From Ideonella paludis (GTDB taxonomy: Bacteria; Pseudomonadota; Gammaproteobacteria; Burkholderiales; Burkholderiaceae_C): 64,000 nucleotides of DNA. The stretch is from positions 62,001 to 126,000 of the forward strand of contig NZ_JAGQDG010000009.1 in the NCBI RefSeq assembly GCF_018069865.1, written 5' to 3'. Made by a program: the position numbers and the translations under genes. This document shows positions 61,926 through 64,000 of this stretch, piece by piece (the stretch's first letter is position 1; every line of letters begins with the position of its first letter). The notes beneath the pieces are model-generated. The model did no database searches, was not told the DNA's origin, and saw only the letters and a list, made by a program, of their open reading frames with translations.

Positions 61926-63380
61926 TTAGGTGCCCGGTGCCGGCACCGGCACCGCTGCCGCCAGGCGCCAACCGGGCCGGGCCGCCTCAGGGTGAACCGG
62001 CCCCATCTCTAAGTCTGCCCCCCAAGCCCAGAGCCGCTCTTTAAGACCCGCCAATCCATGGCCGCGCAGCAGGGCTTGATCGGGATGGGGCTCGCCTCGG
62101 CCGTCGTCTTGCACCACCCAAGCCAAGTGCGCGCTCGCGCCGGCAGTCTGCTGCCACTGCAGGCTGAGGCTCACTGCCTGAGCCTGAGCGTGTTTGGCGA
62201 CATTGGTCAGCGCCTCTTGGCTGATCCGATACAGCATCAGGACCAAATCTCGCGGCAGCGGTGCGTGCGCGTGATCCTCCAAGCCAATGTCCACACTCAA
62301 TGAAAAGCTTGCACCGGCGCTGCGCCGCCACGCGGTGACCAATGATTGCAGCAAGGTTTGCAGCGTGGCCACCGTGCAGGCTTCATCACTCACCGTCAAG
62401 GGCCGCAGCTGTGCCAAGACCGAGGCAATGTCTTGCTGAATGGCCGCGCAATGCTGGTCCATCTGTTGCACCACGGCCTGCCATTCAGGCGCTTGCGCGG
62501 TTTGGCGCAGCAGCCAGCGGGTGTCCAGGCGAAGCGCCGTCAAGCGTTGGCCAAACTCGTCGTGCAACTCACGCGCCAGATGCGCCCGCTCCTCTTCTTG
62601 CAAGCCCAAAACTTGCTGGGCCAAACGGCGGCGTTCAGCATCGGCCTGGGCCAGAGCCCCATCCAAGTGACGCAAGGCCGCCGCCACGGCTTCCAACTCG
62701 GCAATGGGCATGGGCGGCAAGGACTGCACCTCAAAGTGACGCTGCCCCGGTTGGGCCTGCTCCAGCCTTTGAATGGCCGCCAAGAGGCGTGACAAAGGGG
62801 CCAAAGCGCGGCGTGTGTTCCAAGCCATCAGGGCCAGCAGGGCCAGCGACATCAAGATCAAGATCGCGCTGGCTTGCAGCAGCGACTGCAAGGCCTCGTG
62901 CTGCTCGCTCTGGGGCGCCGCGCTCAGCACCACGGACCAGGGCGCGCCCTGCGGCCGGGCCAGCGTCCAAGCCACAGTGAAGGGGTCGTCGGCATTGAAC
63001 AATCGCCTGTGCAGGCCAAGCCACAGCCCCTCCCAGGGCTCAGGCCAGGTCGAGGTCTCCAGCGCGGGGGGGCCGGCCTGGAGAATCAATCGGCCACTGG
63101 CATCCAGCACGCGCACGCTCAGGTGGCGCAACGGCCCCTCAGCCGCCCATTGGGTCAGGGCCCGCTCCGCCTGCGCGTCCTCTTGCAAACTCAGGGTGCT
63201 GAGCCTCTCCACCAGGCCAGCCACCGCTTTGGCCCCCTCCAATTCGTCCGCCACATCGTCCCGCATGCTCAACAGGCCCAGGCCCAGCAAAGCGGCCACG
63301 CCCACCGCCACCACGAAGGCAGCGCGACGCAAAATCTGGCCCGGTAGATCCAAGTGCAAGAGAGTGTCGGCGGCAGGCAT
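61926..63380 (-). CDS. Membrane sensor histidine kinase (HisKA_3, NarL-type)
   Basis: A 484-residue sensor kinase with two membrane segments (about 20-38 and 185-205) around a periplasmic domain, HAMP, and a HisKA_3 phosphoacceptor with LARELHDEFGQRLTALRLDTRWLL (the phosphorylated His in ELHDEFG). The HATPase has YRISQEALTNVAKHAQA and GHGLAGLKERLWAWG. ATG 63380 gives the normal short N-terminus; longer in-frame reading upstream is not credible. Its NarL-type response regulator is not in the window, and the gene ends next to the sulfotransferase. Confidence 0.88.
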   Translation of the reverse strand: MPAADTLLHLDLPGQILRRAAFVVAVGVAALLGLGLLSMRDDVADELEGAKAVAGLVERLSTLSLQEDAQAERALTQWAAEGPLRHLSVRVLDASGRLILQAGPPALETSTWPEPWEGLWLGLHRRLFNADDPFTVAWTLARPQGAPWSVVLSAAPQSEQHEALQSLLQASAILILMSLALLALMAWNTRRALAPLSRLLAAIQRLEQAQPGQRHFEVQSLPPMPIAELEAVAAALRHLDGALAQADAERRRLAQQVLGLQEEERAHLARELHDEFGQRLTALRLDTRWLLRQTAQAPEWQAVVQQMDQHCAAIQQDIASVLAQLRPLTVSDEACTVATLQTLLQSLVTAWRRSAGASFSLSVDIGLEDHAHAPLPRDLVLMLYRISQEALTNVAKHAQAQAVSLSLQWQQTAGASAHLAWVVQDDGRGEPHPDQALLRGHGLAGLKERLWAWGADLEMGPVHPEAARPGWRLAAAVPVPAPGT

Positions 63381-63521
63381 AGGCCATCCAAAGCACAAGT
63401 CGAAAGACCTATGATGACCCAAACCCGCGAACGGCAAGCTGCGCCGAACTGGTATTGGATCGGTATCCCTCGGCTGTTTCTCTATGAAGTTGAGCGTCTC
63501 AGGGTTTACAGCCTTGCCATG

Positions 63522-63548
63522 TGGTCTCATCTGGTACTATAGTGGTAT
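63522..63548 (+). promoter_or_regulatory. Possible operator: TGGT repeats upstream of the BadF-type kinase gene
   Basis: Three copies of TGGT[CA] are spaced about one helical turn apart (63522, 63532, 63543), with TATAG between the last two. They end 24 nt before the ATG. GntR-type sugar-amine regulators use TGGT-containing sites, so this could be such an operator, but that is weak inference. Confidence 0.3.
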
Positions 63549-63571
63549 CACTTCATCAAGGCCACGGCTTC

Positions 63572-64000
63572 ATGAGCACCACTCCCCCTAGCTCACCGCT
63601 CTATTTGATAGGTATCGATGGCGGCGGCACCGGCACACGAGCCCGCTTGGCCCTGAGTGATGGGCGCGTCCTGGCTCAAGGCGAAGCTGGGCCCTCGGGC
63701 CTGAGCCAAGGGGTGGAGCAAGCTTGGCAGCATGTGCAGCAAGCCATCGCCAAGGCCTTCGCTGAGGCTCAACTGCCCCTGCCCTCAGCCGCGGATTGCG
63801 CCGTGGGCCTGGGCTTGGCAGGGGCCATCTCGCCCGCTCGCGCCGAAGCTTTTCTGCAAACCGCCCCCCCGTATGCCTTGTTGGCCCTGGAGTCCGATGG
63901 CGCCACCACCTTGCGGGGCGCCCATGCGGGCCAGCCCGGTGCGGTCTTGGCGTTTGGCACAGGCAGTGTTGGCGAGGCCTTGTTGGCCAACGGCCGCAAA
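63572..64000 (+). CDS. BadF/BadG/BcrA/BcrD-type ATPase, N-acetylglucosamine kinase-like, 5' part
   Basis: The first 143 codons of an ASKHA-fold kinase; the 3' end is outside the window. The phosphate-1 loop is YLIGIDGGGTGTRARLALSDG (about 11-31), and the phosphate-2 region is LAFGTGSVGEALL (about 126-138). Between them GLGLAGAISPARAEAF and LESDGATTLRGAHAG fit the NagK/GspK-like subgroup that phosphorylates N-acetylglucosamine or glucosamine. The ATG at 63572 follows a region with TGGT repeats. It is divergent from the histidine kinase gene. Confidence 0.85.
   Translation, partial: MSTTPPSSPLYLIGIDGGGTGTRARLALSDGRVLAQGEAGPSGLSQGVEQAWQHVQQAIAKAFAEAQLPLPSAADCAVGLGLAGAISPARAEAFLQTAPPYALLALESDGATTLRGAHAGQPGAVLAFGTGSVGEALLANGRK

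Overview
The window looks like a chromosomal segment of a betaproteobacterium of the order Burkholderiales, probably the Comamonadaceae/Sphaerotilaceae side. The reasons are the high G+C content, the gene content (ubiD, glyA-nrdR, ribD-ribB-ribH-nusB, ybgC-tolQRA, hupB next to tRNA-Val, EarP with an Arg32-type EF-P) and the TctC-type solute-binding protein. The genus cannot be fixed from sequence reading alone. I saw no insertion sequence, prophage, CRISPR array or rRNA operon.

Layout. 1-4.2 kb: the 5' part of ubiD, a lytic transglycosylase, glyA behind a clear ZTP (pfl) riboswitch, and nrdR. 4.2-11.1 kb: a minus-strand minor-pilin operon (fimT-pilV-pilW-pilX-pilY1-pilE). 11.2-14.5 kb: ribD, a RibB with a degenerate RibA half, ribH and nusB; ribE is absent here. 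14.5-20.5 kb: an aminotransferase, a Ser/Thr kinase with a TssQ-like lipoprotein, then ybgC-tolQ-tolR-tolA, ended by a terminator without tolB/pal. 20.5-26.7 kb: a small AP2-like protein, tRNA-His, ppiD, a methyl-accepting chemotaxis protein with a CheR-binding tail, and hupB followed at once by tRNA-Val. 26.7-39.8 kb: mostly housekeeping genes (dmlA/ttuC-like, an EamA exporter, pgsA, uvrC, earP, efp, DUF3445, a MnmC with an eroded methyltransferase half, rpiA, a NYN-cold-shock fusion, pyrD).

39.8-43.3 kb holds a bufferin-type RiPP locus: a DUF2282 precursor (BufA), a DUF692 enzyme (BufB), a HvfC/BufC partner and DoxX. It is divergent from an ECF sigma factor with a small zinc-finger anti-sigma. 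A likely ECF promoter lies in front of bufA. 43.3-48.0 kb: a secreted hypothetical protein, pyroglutamyl peptidase and an orphan GspE/PilB-type ATPase.

48.0-61.0 kb is the most unusual part. It is an accessory locus for PQQ-alcohol oxidation with no quinoprotein dehydrogenase and no pqqACDE in view. A central sigma-54 activator sits between two good -24/-12 promoters. One drives cytochrome c-550 (PedF-like) and a MoxJ-like periplasmic protein. The other drives an eroded PqqB homologue, an ABC transporter with a YVTN beta-propeller and a periplasmic binding protein, and then, by close coupling, a four-gene envelope module (MotA/TolQ-like channel, ExbD-like anchor fused to a DUF2135-like domain, a membrane protein and a lipoprotein) plus a TctC protein. 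A metallo-beta-lactamase-like gene in the same locus appears to have lost all its zinc ligands. So two proteins derived from PQQ-related metalloenzymes look like pseudoenzymes here. This locus, with the envelope module, is my best candidate for an undescribed system.

61.0-64 kb: a lone sulfotransferase, an orphan histidine kinase and the 5' end of a BadF/BadG-type sugar kinase.
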